A stretch of DNA of 64,000 nt. Origin: Myxococcus stipitatus. GTDB taxonomy: Bacteria > Myxococcota > Myxococcia > Myxococcales > Myxococcaceae. The notes beneath the pieces are model-generated. The model had not been told where the DNA came from. It saw nothing but the letters and a program-made list of their open reading frames with translations, and made no database searches. Both the position numbers and the translations under genes were made by a program. Positions within the stretch are counted from its first letter, which is position 1. The number at the start of each line of letters is the position of its first letter. The stretch covers positions 248,001-312,000 of the forward strand of contig NZ_JAKCFI010000006.1 of NCBI RefSeq assembly GCF_021412625.1, read 5' to 3'. Shown piece after piece: positions 48,680 through 57,036 of the stretch.

Positions 48680-49849
48680 TCAGGCGCCCAGCGCCTCCAC
48701 GAGCTTCGCGGCCTGCTCCTTCACGGTGCCCTCGCCCAGCGCCTGGGCCTGCCGCGCGTGCTGGATGGCGAGGGTGGGCTCCGACATCAGCGTCGCCATC
48801 GCCATGAACAGGTGCAGGCCGGCGTCCTTCGGGTGCGTGGCCAGCGCGTGCTCCAGGAGCGCCTTGGCCCGCGCGAAGTCGCTGTCCTGGAGGAGCACCA
48901 GCACCAGGTCGTTGACCGGCTCCAGCGCCGTGGGCGCGCGGGCCACCGCGGCCTCCAGCACCTGCCGCGCCTGGGCTCGCTCGTTCAACGCCAGGTGCAC
49001 CTGCGCCAGCGCCTGCCTCGCCGGCCAGCTGTCCGAGGACAGCGCCAGCGCCTCCTCGAAGAGGGCCTTCGCGTCCGCGAACGTCCCCGCGCTCATCATC
49101 GCCAACCCGTGCATGTAGAGGTAGTTGACGTTGCGCGCGTCCAGCTTGCGCAGCTCCACCGCGGAGCGCTTCGCCCCCTCGGGGCTGCCCGCCGACAGGT
49201 ACAGCTTGAAGAGGTCCTCCAGCACCGCGCGCCGCAGCCCGCCCTGCGCCAGGTCGAGCGCCTGCGTCGCCGCCTGGATGGCCAGCCCCACGCCGCCCGT
49301 CGCCGCGTGCGCGCGCGACAGCATGAGCAGCGGCATCGACTCCTGGGGCGCGCCCTCGGAGGCCTTCTGGAAGTGCGTCACCGCCTCCGCGTGCGCCCCC
49401 TGCTGCAGGTGGATGCGCCCCAGCTCGAAGTGCACGTGCGCGCTGCCCGGCGCGACCTGGAGCGCGGACGCGTACGCCGCCTTCGCCCCCTCCAGGTCGC
49501 CCCGGTCGAGCAGCAGCCCGCCCAGGTTGAAGCGCTCGAAGTAGCCAGCCGTCGGCGCGGCGGCCAGCGTCTTCAGCGCCTCCAACGCCTCCGCGTCTCC
49601 GGCCTGCGCGCGCAGCATCGCCAGGTGGGCCTGCGCCTCGGCATGGTCGGGGCGTACCTTCAGGAGCCGCAGGGCCGCAGCCTCCGCGTCACGGGCGGCG
49701 CCCAGGCTCAGGTGGGTGCGCACCAGCCCCAGCAGACAGTCCACGTCGTCCGGGTCGATGGCGAGCCCCTTCTGGAAGCTCTTCACCGCCTCCTGGGGCT
49801 GTCCCACCTGGAGAAGTCGTCCACCGTCCCGAGCGTGCGTCGATGCCAT
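48680..49849 (-). CDS. Tetratricopeptide repeat protein
   Basis: 389 residues made of about ten TPR motifs (e.g. GRLLQVGQPQEAVKSFQKGL, NLGGLLLDRGDLEGAKAAYA, ELGRIHLQQGAHAEAVTHFQ, MMSAGTFADAKALFEEALAL, FARAKALLEHALATHPKDAG). No signal peptide or membrane segment, so a cytoplasmic protein-interaction scaffold; partner unknown. ATG 49849 is taken as the first in-frame ATG before the first TPR. Next to the aldehyde dehydrogenase on the same strand (91-bp gap). Confidence 0.88.
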   Translation of the reverse strand: MASTHARDGGRLLQVGQPQEAVKSFQKGLAIDPDDVDCLLGLVRTHLSLGAARDAEAAALRLLKVRPDHAEAQAHLAMLRAQAGDAEALEALKTLAAAPTAGYFERFNLGGLLLDRGDLEGAKAAYASALQVAPGSAHVHFELGRIHLQQGAHAEAVTHFQKASEGAPQESMPLLMLSRAHAATGGVGLAIQAATQALDLAQGGLRRAVLEDLFKLYLSAGSPEGAKRSAVELRKLDARNVNYLYMHGLAMMSAGTFADAKALFEEALALSSDSWPARQALAQVHLALNERAQARQVLEAAVARAPTALEPVNDLVLVLLQDSDFARAKALLEHALATHPKDAGLHLFMAMATLMSEPTLAIQHARQAQALGEGTVKEQAAKLVEALGA

Positions 49850-49940
49850 GCGTCGGGTCTACCACGGCCCCGCCGCCCCCGGCACCCACCGCCCGGCCCG
49901 GGCACCCACCACCCTCACCGCGCGCATCAGTGCCCGTCAC

Positions 49941-51659
49941 TCACCTCCGCAGCGCCGCCACCGCGATGCCCGGCACCTTCAACCAGGACGGCCCCAGCTC
50001 GAAGTCCACCAGCCGCCGCCCCAGCGAGCGGAGCCCCCGGTGCCCCGGCACCCACGGCGGCGGGGGCAGGCCCGTCAACGGCGCCCGCAGGACCGACTTC
50101 TCCACCTGCTCCAGCATGAACGTGTTGTGGACCCAGCCCAGCCCGCTCTGGATGTCCCGGGGCGTCGAGGAGGGGTGACCGCCCCAGGGCAGCGTCACCA
50201 GCGCGTAGGCCGCCGCCGGCCACGTGTTCACCGCCACCGTCCCGTAGCGCAGCTCGCGGATGGCCCGCTCCACGGCGGACGCCACGGCCGGGTCCTTCAA
50301 CGACCGGGGATGGACGACGAGGGTGGCGTTCAGCGTGCCCCACACCTTCTCGTTGAGGAACGGCACCACCTGCGCCAGGAACGCCACCGGGTCGTCCCCA
50401 CCCGGCAACCCCGTCTCCGACAACACCGTGCACCACGGCTCGTTGTGGAAGACGCGGTCCTCGGTCCGCGTGGAGTCCACGTCTGGAATCAACGCATAGG
50501 ACAGCTCACCCGGCCCCGCCGTGCCCACCCGGCGCACCTGCGCGCGGTTCTCCGTGAACTGCCGCCAGCGCTGCTCCGCGCCCGGGTAGTACGCGCGCCG
50601 CACCGGCGCCTGCCGCAGGCTCGCCTCCACCCCGTCCACCACCCCCGCGCGCCGCGCCCAGTCCCGGGGCTGTACCAGCAGCTTGGCGGCGTTGCAGTTG
50701 AAGGACGCGTTGTTGGCCACCATGCCGGCGATGTTGTCCGCCTGGAAGCGCAGCTCGCCGTCCGAGTACGGCCCCGGCACGACGATGACGGGGGAGATGT
50801 TGCCCAGCTCGCTGGTGAAGGGCTTGCGCAGCAGCGGCTCGTTGTTCGCGCGGCGCGCGTCCGCGTCCGCCCCTGGAGGCCCCCACACCAGCGCGTCGTG
50901 CGTCCGGTCGCTGCCGGTGATGTGCACCTCGTCCACCATGGCGTGGTTCACCAGCGCCGCGCCCTCGTCGGCGCCGCCGTACACCACCGCGAAGACGTGG
51001 TGCCGCGCCAGGGGCGCGAAGGCCTGCTCCAGGAAGGACCCCAGGTAGGCGTTCACCGGGTTCATCTTGAGCACGCACGCGGTGCCCTCGACGAAGAGCT
51101 TGTAGAGGCAGTCGGCGGGGGGAATCGAATTGACGTTGCCCGCGCCCAGCACCGCGCACAGCCGGCCCTCATGCGGGGCGCGGTAGAAGCGGGCCTGGTG
51201 CTCACGCAGGTTCGCCGCGGTGACGCCGGGCTGGAAGTACACCTCGCCGTGGTTGCGGGGCAGCAGCGTCCCGTCGAGCGCGTCCAGCGGATAGAGGCTC
51301 GCGGCGAGCCGCCCGTCCTCCAGCGTGCGCAACCTCGAGGCGGGGATGAGCGGCACGCCGTGGCGCTGGATGTCCCGCAGGGCGTTGGCCAGCAGCCGCA
51401 GGTTGCGCAGCACCACCAGCGGGCCCGACAGCCACTCCTCCCCGGCCAGCGGCCCCGCGGGGTCGATGCCCTTGGCCTCGCAGGCCGCGCGCACGCTCGG
51501 CTGGGCGATGGCCGCGTAGGCCAGCCGCAGCTCCTCGAGGAGGGCGATGCGCTCGCCCAATCCCAGCCGGACCCAGCCGCGCGAGCCCTCCTTCACCCGG
51601 TGGACGATGGTATCGAGCGTACCGGCGGGAGTGCTCCGAGGAACGGCCGTGACGTTCAT
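49941..51659 (-). CDS. Aldehyde dehydrogenase family protein
   Basis: 572 residues, longer than the ~490 usual for the family. NAD-binding and catalytic blocks are present: AAVLGAGNVNSIPPADCLYK, VDEVHITGSDRTHDALVWG, the general-base Glu in FTSELGNISPVIVVP and the catalytic Cys in NNASFNCNAAKLLV, then LNATLVVHPRSL and WGGHPSSTPRDIQSGLG. The fold resembles divergent ALDHs acting on large or CoA-linked aldehydes; substrate unknown. Cytoplasmic. ATG 51659 begins MNVTAVPRSTPAG with GGAGG about ten bases upstream. No cofactor or pathway gene adjoins. Confidence 0.9.
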   Translation of the reverse strand: MNVTAVPRSTPAGTLDTIVHRVKEGSRGWVRLGLGERIALLEELRLAYAAIAQPSVRAACEAKGIDPAGPLAGEEWLSGPLVVLRNLRLLANALRDIQRHGVPLIPASRLRTLEDGRLAASLYPLDALDGTLLPRNHGEVYFQPGVTAANLREHQARFYRAPHEGRLCAVLGAGNVNSIPPADCLYKLFVEGTACVLKMNPVNAYLGSFLEQAFAPLARHHVFAVVYGGADEGAALVNHAMVDEVHITGSDRTHDALVWGPPGADADARRANNEPLLRKPFTSELGNISPVIVVPGPYSDGELRFQADNIAGMVANNASFNCNAAKLLVQPRDWARRAGVVDGVEASLRQAPVRRAYYPGAEQRWRQFTENRAQVRRVGTAGPGELSYALIPDVDSTRTEDRVFHNEPWCTVLSETGLPGGDDPVAFLAQVVPFLNEKVWGTLNATLVVHPRSLKDPAVASAVERAIRELRYGTVAVNTWPAAAYALVTLPWGGHPSSTPRDIQSGLGWVHNTFMLEQVEKSVLRAPLTGLPPPPWVPGHRGLRSLGRRLVDFELGPSWLKVPGIAVAALRR

Positions 51660-51742
51660 GGGGACCTCCGGAAGGGGCTGGCGAGGAGGAAAAACTAGAG
51701 GAGCGCCATCCCCACGTCACCGGATGTCCGGGCGGACCGTTC

Positions 51743-54028
51743 TCAGGTGGGCAACGGCTGGCCCAGGCCCTTGCTGATCGCCTCCTCGACGATGGCGCGC
51801 ACCTTCTTCTGGGCCTCGCGGTTGACCTCCTCGAACCGCTCACTGAGCTTCTCCTGCTGCTCGCCCAGCTTCTCCTGCTGCTCGCCCAGCTTCTCCTGCT
51901 GCTCGCCCAGCTTCTCCTGCTGCTCGCCCAGCTCCTCCTGCTGCTTGCCCAGCGCCTCCATCTGGCGGTCGAGCTCCTCCTCCTGCTTGTCCAGCTCCGC
52001 CTCGCGCCGGTCGCGCTCGGCCTCGGAGAGCGAGCCCAGGCGCATGCGCTGCAGGCCCAGGCCCGACTTCTCGTGGCCCACCTCCGCCTGCTTCATGCCC
52101 AGCGCCGCCTGCTTCATCCCCAGCTCACCCATCTTCTGGCCCAACGCGCCCATCTTCTCGCCCAGCTCGCCCATCTTCTTGCCCAGCTTGGACTGCTCCT
52201 CGCCCGACGCGCGCAGCGACTCCAGCGTGCCCCGCACCGCCTTCAGCGTGGCCTCGTCGCGGATGATGAACGCCTCGCCATTCAGCCGGGCGAACAGCAG
52301 CGGCGGTCCATTCTTCTTCCGGAACATCCGCGCCAGCTCCAGGTCCGTGGTGGTGCCGCTCATCGTGGCCGTGTTCTCGTCGACCATGAGCACGTAGCCA
52401 AAGCCGTCGTCGCTGATGGAGGGCGGGCGCGGAGGACGAGGCGGGGTGGGAACGGAGGGAGCCATGGCCAGCCGGTGCGGCGGCGGAGGAGCGGGCGGCG
52501 TGGGGAGCGTGGCCCACGACGAAGGCGTGCTCGGCGCCGACGGCGCGGTGGGCACCGCCATGGCGGACGGCGTGGCCCGCACCGGGGGCGTGCCCGGCGT
52601 CGACGGCGCGGCGGGCTGGGAGGGCACCGCCACCGCGGACGGCGTGGCCCGCACCGGGGGCGTGCTCGGCGTCGACGGCGCGGACGGAGCCGCGCTGGCG
52701 GCGGGCGAGATCCGCTCCACGGACTTCGCAGCCGAGGCGGGCGTGGCCTGGGGCTTCGCGGAGGTCGCGACCACCGGCGCCGCCTTCGTGGAGCGCGGGG
52801 CCTCGGGCTTCGCCGAGGGGGCGGCCGCGGAGCGGGAGTCCCCTTCCGAGGGCCTCGCCACCACCTGGTACGGCACCAGCGCCGCGAGTCCGAGGGCGGA
52901 GAGGGCCACCTTCAGCCACCGCCGGGATGGAGGGGAAACGACGTCGACGTGCTCCAGCATGCTCAACCTCCTGTGCAAGACATGAACGTGGTCGGAAGCG
53001 CCCAGCGCGGCGGCCGTGCCGTGGGGACGGGCCACGCCGAAGACGAGCAACAGCTCGCCGTAGTCCGCAGGCTCCGCGCCGGTGAGGCGCAGCGCCTCCG
53101 CGTCACAGGCCTCCTCGCGGGCCAGCGCGTACTCACGGGCCACGCGCCGCGCGAGCGGATGGAAGAAGAGGAGCGCCTCCGCGAGCGCCGGCACCCAGCC
53201 GAGCCACAGGTCGCCACGTCGCAGGTGCGCCACCTCGTGCGCCAGCGCCATGCGCAATCCCTCCACCGGCAACCGCCGCACCGCCTTCGACGGCAGCACC
53301 ACCACCGGGCGCGCCAGTCCGGTGGCCAGCGGGCTCGGCGCCGCGTCCGACACCAGCAGGCCCGGCACGCGCCGCAGCCCCGCGGCCCGAGCCAGCGCGC
53401 GCATCTCCATCTCGAGCGCGGGGTGTTCCAGGACACGCGCCTGACGGCGCAGCGCGCGCATCCGCGTGAAGCCGCGCAGGTGCTCTCGCACACGCCACAG
53501 CACCCCCATGAGCCATGCGCCCGACAGCGCCAGGAAACACCACCCCATCCACGTCTCGCGGGGAATCGCCCTCAGCCGCGCCAGCGGCGAGACATCGCGC
53601 GCCTGCGCCGAGGCTCGCGCCGAATCGCGGGCCGCCGGCGCTCCAGCCGCCGTGGCGACGAGTGGCCGCGTCCCCTCCGGCGCCGCCGTGGCGACGAGTG
53701 GCCGCGTCCCCTCCGGCGCCACCGTGACGACGAGCGGCCGCATCCCCTCCGGCGCCGACGCGACGGCGAGGGTGGGGCGTTCACCCGTCTCCCGCGTGGA
53801 GGGCAGCAGCGGCAGCGCCACCGGCCGCGGGCCGACGAGCGCCACCACGAACTTCAGCGCGACGAGCCACCACAGCCCCGCACGCAGCGACGCAGGCATC
53901 CGCGGCCAGCACCGCGTGAGCCCCCACGCCAGCACGGCGCCCAGCGCGCCCTGCCACGACGCACGCCACAGCCCTTCCGCCCACGAGGCCATCCACGCGG
54001 ACAGGTCCATCATCCCAGCCGTCTCCAT
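51743..54028 (-). CDS. M56 (BlaR1-type) metallopeptidase with long coiled-coil tail
   Basis: 761 residues. N-terminal membrane helices (WQGALGAVLAWGLTRCW, LRAGLWWLVALKFVVALVG), a repetitive loop with three PEG(M/T)RPLV units (~80-115), another helix (WMGWCFLALSGAWLMGVLWR), then the zinc-protease domain with LAHEVAHLRRGDLWLGWVPA (HExxH) and downstream AREEACDAEAL. After the final membrane helix comes a Pro/Ala/Thr linker (~400-560) with duplicated TPPVRATPSA blocks, a small domain (~565-630: GFGYVLMVDENTATMSGTTT) and a coiled coil ending in five identical heptads. On sensing a signal it should cleave the BlaI repressor. Its SD (AAGGAG) lies in the blaI-like gene end, 3-bp gap: coupled. Confidence 0.88.
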   Translation of the reverse strand: METAGMMDLSAWMASWAEGLWRASWQGALGAVLAWGLTRCWPRMPASLRAGLWWLVALKFVVALVGPRPVALPLLPSTRETGERPTLAVASAPEGMRPLVVTVAPEGTRPLVATAAPEGTRPLVATAAGAPAARDSARASAQARDVSPLARLRAIPRETWMGWCFLALSGAWLMGVLWRVREHLRGFTRMRALRRQARVLEHPALEMEMRALARAAGLRRVPGLLVSDAAPSPLATGLARPVVVLPSKAVRRLPVEGLRMALAHEVAHLRRGDLWLGWVPALAEALLFFHPLARRVAREYALAREEACDAEALRLTGAEPADYGELLLVFGVARPHGTAAALGASDHVHVLHRRLSMLEHVDVVSPPSRRWLKVALSALGLAALVPYQVVARPSEGDSRSAAAPSAKPEAPRSTKAAPVVATSAKPQATPASAAKSVERISPAASAAPSAPSTPSTPPVRATPSAVAVPSQPAAPSTPGTPPVRATPSAMAVPTAPSAPSTPSSWATLPTPPAPPPPHRLAMAPSVPTPPRPPRPPSISDDGFGYVLMVDENTATMSGTTTDLELARMFRKKNGPPLLFARLNGEAFIIRDEATLKAVRGTLESLRASGEEQSKLGKKMGELGEKMGALGQKMGELGMKQAALGMKQAEVGHEKSGLGLQRMRLGSLSEAERDRREAELDKQEEELDRQMEALGKQQEELGEQQEKLGEQQEKLGEQQEKLGEQQEKLSERFEEVNREAQKKVRAIVEEAISKGLGQPLPT
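51848..51952 (-). repeat. Five 21-bp tandem units encoding (L/E)GEQQEK heptads
   Basis: Units start at 51848, 51869, 51890, 51911 and 51932; the first four are identical at DNA level and the fifth has three changes. They form the C-terminal coiled coil of the M56 protein. Perfect DNA identity suggests recent slippage expansion. Confidence 0.85.
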
Positions 54029-54031
54029 GGG

Positions 54032-54415
54032 CTACTCCTTGCGCTTCTGCGAGCGAAGCCGCGCCACCACGTCCTGGAGCTGTTGCAAATCCGCGTCCGA
54101 GACATCGTCGGCCTCGGAGAGGTACGCGGCGAACGGGGACAGCGAGCCGGACAGGGTCCGCTGCACGAAGTCTCCCACCACGTCCCGCAGCAGCTCCCCG
54201 GCCGGCACCGGCGAGGCGTACTGGTACACGCCGTCCACCTTCCGCCGCGTCAGGTAGCCCTTCTGCCGCAGCCGCTCCATCACCGTCAGGATGGTGGACC
54301 GCGCCAGCCCTTGCGGCTCACCGAAGCGCTCCGCCACCTCTCCCACCGTCGCGGGCCCGTGCTCGGCCACGTACCGCAGCACCGACAACTCCTGCTCTCC
54401 CACCGGCTTCTTCAT
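54032..54415 (-). CDS. BlaI/MecI/CopY family repressor
   Basis: 127 residues, full length. Winged helix: PVGEQELSVLRYVAEHGPAT, VGEVAERFGEPQGLARSTIL, TVMERLRQKGYLTRRKVDGV, YQYASPV; then the dimerisation helices FVQRTLSGSLSPFAAYL and DLQQLQDVVARLRS. It should repress its own operon by binding the two palindromes just upstream and be inactivated by the adjoining M56 protease. ATG 54415 has GAGG six bases upstream. First gene of the operon. Confidence 0.94.
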   Translation of the reverse strand: MKKPVGEQELSVLRYVAEHGPATVGEVAERFGEPQGLARSTILTVMERLRQKGYLTRRKVDGVYQYASPVPAGELLRDVVGDFVQRTLSGSLSPFAAYLSEADDVSDADLQQLQDVVARLRSQKRKE

Positions 54416-54425
54416 GGATGCCTCT

Positions 54426-54479
54426 GTGACGACAGCTGTAGTCACGAAGCAAGGTACGCGTGACTACAGCCGTAGTCAA
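54426..54479 (-). promoter_or_regulatory. BlaI-type operator pair embedding the blaI/M56 promoter
   Basis: Two palindromes matching TGACTACAGCNGTAGTCA with one or two changes: 54426-54445 and 54460-54479, centres 34 bp apart. On the minus strand TTGACT (54474-54479), a 17-bp spacer and TACCTT (54451-54456) form a sigma70-type promoter; one operator covers the -35 and the other the start region. This is the layout expected for autorepression by BlaI. No second copy was seen elsewhere in the window. Confidence 0.85.
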
Positions 54480-54598
54480 GCCGGGGTGGTGCGCATGGGA
54501 GCGGCCCTTTCGTCCCGTCGTCGCGCGTCCCATCTTTGGAAGGGAGCAGTCCCAGTGGTGGAACGAGATGCCGAGGAGACGGGGCCTGGGAGGACGCG

Positions 54599-56938
54599 TT
54601 GGCGATGAACGGCGACATGCCAGGGGCTCGCCACGAGGCCGGCCCCTTTGGAGAGGCCGGGCATGACGAGGCGGCGGAGCGGGCCCCCCTGCTCCAGGTG
54701 GGCAGGCACCTGCGCGCGGCGTTGATGGTCGACGACACGGGACGCGTCGCGTGGATGGACTCGGTGCTGGCGCGCGCGGCGGGCTGGGAGGCGGAGGAGG
54801 CGGTCGGGCACTCCGCCAGCCAGGTGCTCGCCCGGCTGGGCTGGCTGGAGCACGCGGTGACCGCTGGGCTGCGGGGCCACGAGGCGGCGTGCGAGGGGAG
54901 CGGGCGCGGCCATCGGCTGCAGGCCCTGGTGCTGCCCGTGTTCGACGGCGGTCGGCTGCTGGGCGTGTGCGCGAGGTTGCGCGTCGTCGAGCCGAGGACC
55001 TCCGGTGCGGTGGAGGCCGGAGGTGGCGACCTCGATGAGCTCGAGCGGGTGCGGCGCCGCTACGAGGCCATCGTCGACGGCATCGACGGCATCGTGTGGG
55101 AGGCCAACGAGGACCTGCGCTTCACCTTCGTGAGCCGCCAGTCCGAGCGGTTGCTCGGCTTTCCCCGGGAGCAGTGGGTGGAGCAGCCGGACTTCTGGGA
55201 GCGGCACGTGCACCCCGATGACCGGGACTGGGCTCGCGCGTACTGCCTGCGTGCGTTCCGCGAGCTGCGCTCACACGAGTTCGAGTACCGCATGGTGGCG
55301 GCGGATGGGCGTGTGGTCTGGCTGCGGGCCCGGGTGACGGTGGCGATCGAGGACGGACAGACGGCGAAGCTGCGCGGCCTCCTGGTGGACGTCACCGAGC
55401 AGCGCCTGTCCCGCGAGCGCCTGGAGCAGGCGCACTCCGTGCTGCGCGCCATCTTCGACTCCATCACCGACGGCGTCGTCGTGGTGGACGTGGCCCGGCG
55501 CATCACCGCCTACAACCGGCGGTTCCAGGAGATGTGGGGGCTGAGCGACGAGGTGATGCGGTCGCGCGACGCGCAGCGGGCGCTGATGACCGCGGCGCCC
55601 CTGGTGAAGGATTCGCGGGGGTTCGTGGAGGCCATCGAGCGCGGCTACTCCCCCGGGGAGGAGACCGACGTGCGGATGGTGGAGCTGATCGACGGGCGCG
55701 TCTTCGAGTGCACGTCGAAGCCGCAGCGGCTCGGAGACACCACCATCGGCCGGGTGTGGAGCTACCGGGACATGACGTCCGAGCGCCGCGCCAACATCGA
55801 GCGGGAGCGGCTGCTCGTCGCCGAGCAGAACGCGCGCGAACAGATGCAGGAGTCCTTCGCGCTCGTCGACACCTTCCTCGCCCACGCGCCGGTGGGGCTG
55901 GCGTTCCTCGACCGGGACTTGCGCTACCTGCGCATCAACGACGCGCTGGCAGCCTTGCATGGGCGGCACCGCGACGAGGAGCTGGGCAGGACGCTGCGGG
56001 AGATGAACCCGCTGATGGCGGACACCATCGAGCCCCGGTTGCGCGAGGTGATGGAGACAGGTCGGTCCATCAGCGGGCTGGAGGTCTCGGGCTACGTCCC
56101 GGCCACGCCGAACGCGCTGCGCCACTGGCGCGTCAACTACTACCCCATCCGCGCGCCGAAGGCCGTCGTGGGGGTGGGCGTGGTGGTGGTCGAGGTGACG
56201 GAGGAGTACCGGGCGCAGAAGGAGCGGGAGCGGCTGTTGAGGGAGGCCGAGGAGGCCATCCGCGTGCGGGACGACTTCCTGTCCATCGCGGCGCACGAGC
56301 TGAAGACGCCGTTGACGCCGCTCAAGCTCCACCTGCAGATGATGAAGCAGCAGGCCGCTGCCGGGAATCCGCCGCGCGAGCACCACGTGGACAAGGCGCT
56401 GGCGCAGGTGAGCCGGCTGGCGGTGCTCATCCACGACCTGCTCGACGCGACGCGCATCCAGGCGGGACGGCTGGAGCTGCGGCGGGAGCCGGTGGACCTG
56501 CAATCGCTCGTGCGGGAGGTGCTCGCGCAGACCACGACGCCCGGCCACGGCCACACGCTGGAGCACGACGAGCCCGAGGAGCCGCTGGTCGTCACGGGGG
56601 ACCCGGGCCGGCTCGCGCAGGTGCTCACGAACCTGCTGGAGAACGCCTTCAAGTACAGCCCCATGGGCGGCCTGGTCCAGGTGTCGCTGGCGCGCGAGGG
56701 AGACCTGGCGCGGGTGTCCGTGCGGGACCACGGCATCGGCATCCCCGAGGACCAGCGCGCCCACCTCTTCGAGCGGCTGTTCCGCGCGCGCAACGCCCCC
56801 ATCTCCGGCTTCGGCGGCCTGGGCCTGGGGCTCTACATCTGCCGCGACATCGTCGAGCGCCACGGCGGACGCATCTGGGTCGAAAGCGAGCTGGGCAAGG
56901 GCTCCACCTTCCGCTTCACCCTGCCGCTCGCGCGGTGA
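54599..56938 (+). CDS. Multi-PAS sensor histidine kinase
   Basis: About 779 residues, soluble. A weak N-terminal PAS (~40-130: LRAALMVDDTGRVAWMDSVL), PAS/PAC (~155-275: GIVWEANEDLRFTFVSRQSE... VDVTEQRLSRERLEQ), PAS (~280-390: AIFDSITDGVVVVD), PAS (~415-535: FLAHAPVGLAFLDRDLRYLR), HisKA (DDFLSIAAHELKTPLTPLKL, phospho-His about residue 568) and HATPase_c (TNLLENAFKYSPMGG, DHGIGIPEDQRAH, GGLGLGLYICRDIVERHGG). TTG 54599 is chosen because GGGAGG lies five bases upstream; ATG 54605, two codons in, is the alternative. No adjacent response regulator. Divergent from blaI/M56 and close to that operator region, ~120 bp away. Confidence 0.9.
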   Translation: MAMNGDMPGARHEAGPFGEAGHDEAAERAPLLQVGRHLRAALMVDDTGRVAWMDSVLARAAGWEAEEAVGHSASQVLARLGWLEHAVTAGLRGHEAACEGSGRGHRLQALVLPVFDGGRLLGVCARLRVVEPRTSGAVEAGGGDLDELERVRRRYEAIVDGIDGIVWEANEDLRFTFVSRQSERLLGFPREQWVEQPDFWERHVHPDDRDWARAYCLRAFRELRSHEFEYRMVAADGRVVWLRARVTVAIEDGQTAKLRGLLVDVTEQRLSRERLEQAHSVLRAIFDSITDGVVVVDVARRITAYNRRFQEMWGLSDEVMRSRDAQRALMTAAPLVKDSRGFVEAIERGYSPGEETDVRMVELIDGRVFECTSKPQRLGDTTIGRVWSYRDMTSERRANIERERLLVAEQNAREQMQESFALVDTFLAHAPVGLAFLDRDLRYLRINDALAALHGRHRDEELGRTLREMNPLMADTIEPRLREVMETGRSISGLEVSGYVPATPNALRHWRVNYYPIRAPKAVVGVGVVVVEVTEEYRAQKERERLLREAEEAIRVRDDFLSIAAHELKTPLTPLKLHLQMMKQQAAAGNPPREHHVDKALAQVSRLAVLIHDLLDATRIQAGRLELRREPVDLQSLVREVLAQTTTPGHGHTLEHDEPEEPLVVTGDPGRLAQVLTNLLENAFKYSPMGGLVQVSLAREGDLARVSVRDHGIGIPEDQRAHLFERLFRARNAPISGFGGLGLGLYICRDIVERHGGRIWVESELGKGSTFRFTLPLAR

Positions 56939-57036
56939 CGGGCCACCTGGCCTGGCGCGAGGACGAGCCCCCGGGCCCTTCCCATCCATCTCCGGCTGGA
57001 CGCGGGTCAGGCGCGGCAGGGCGCCTCTCGCGCACC

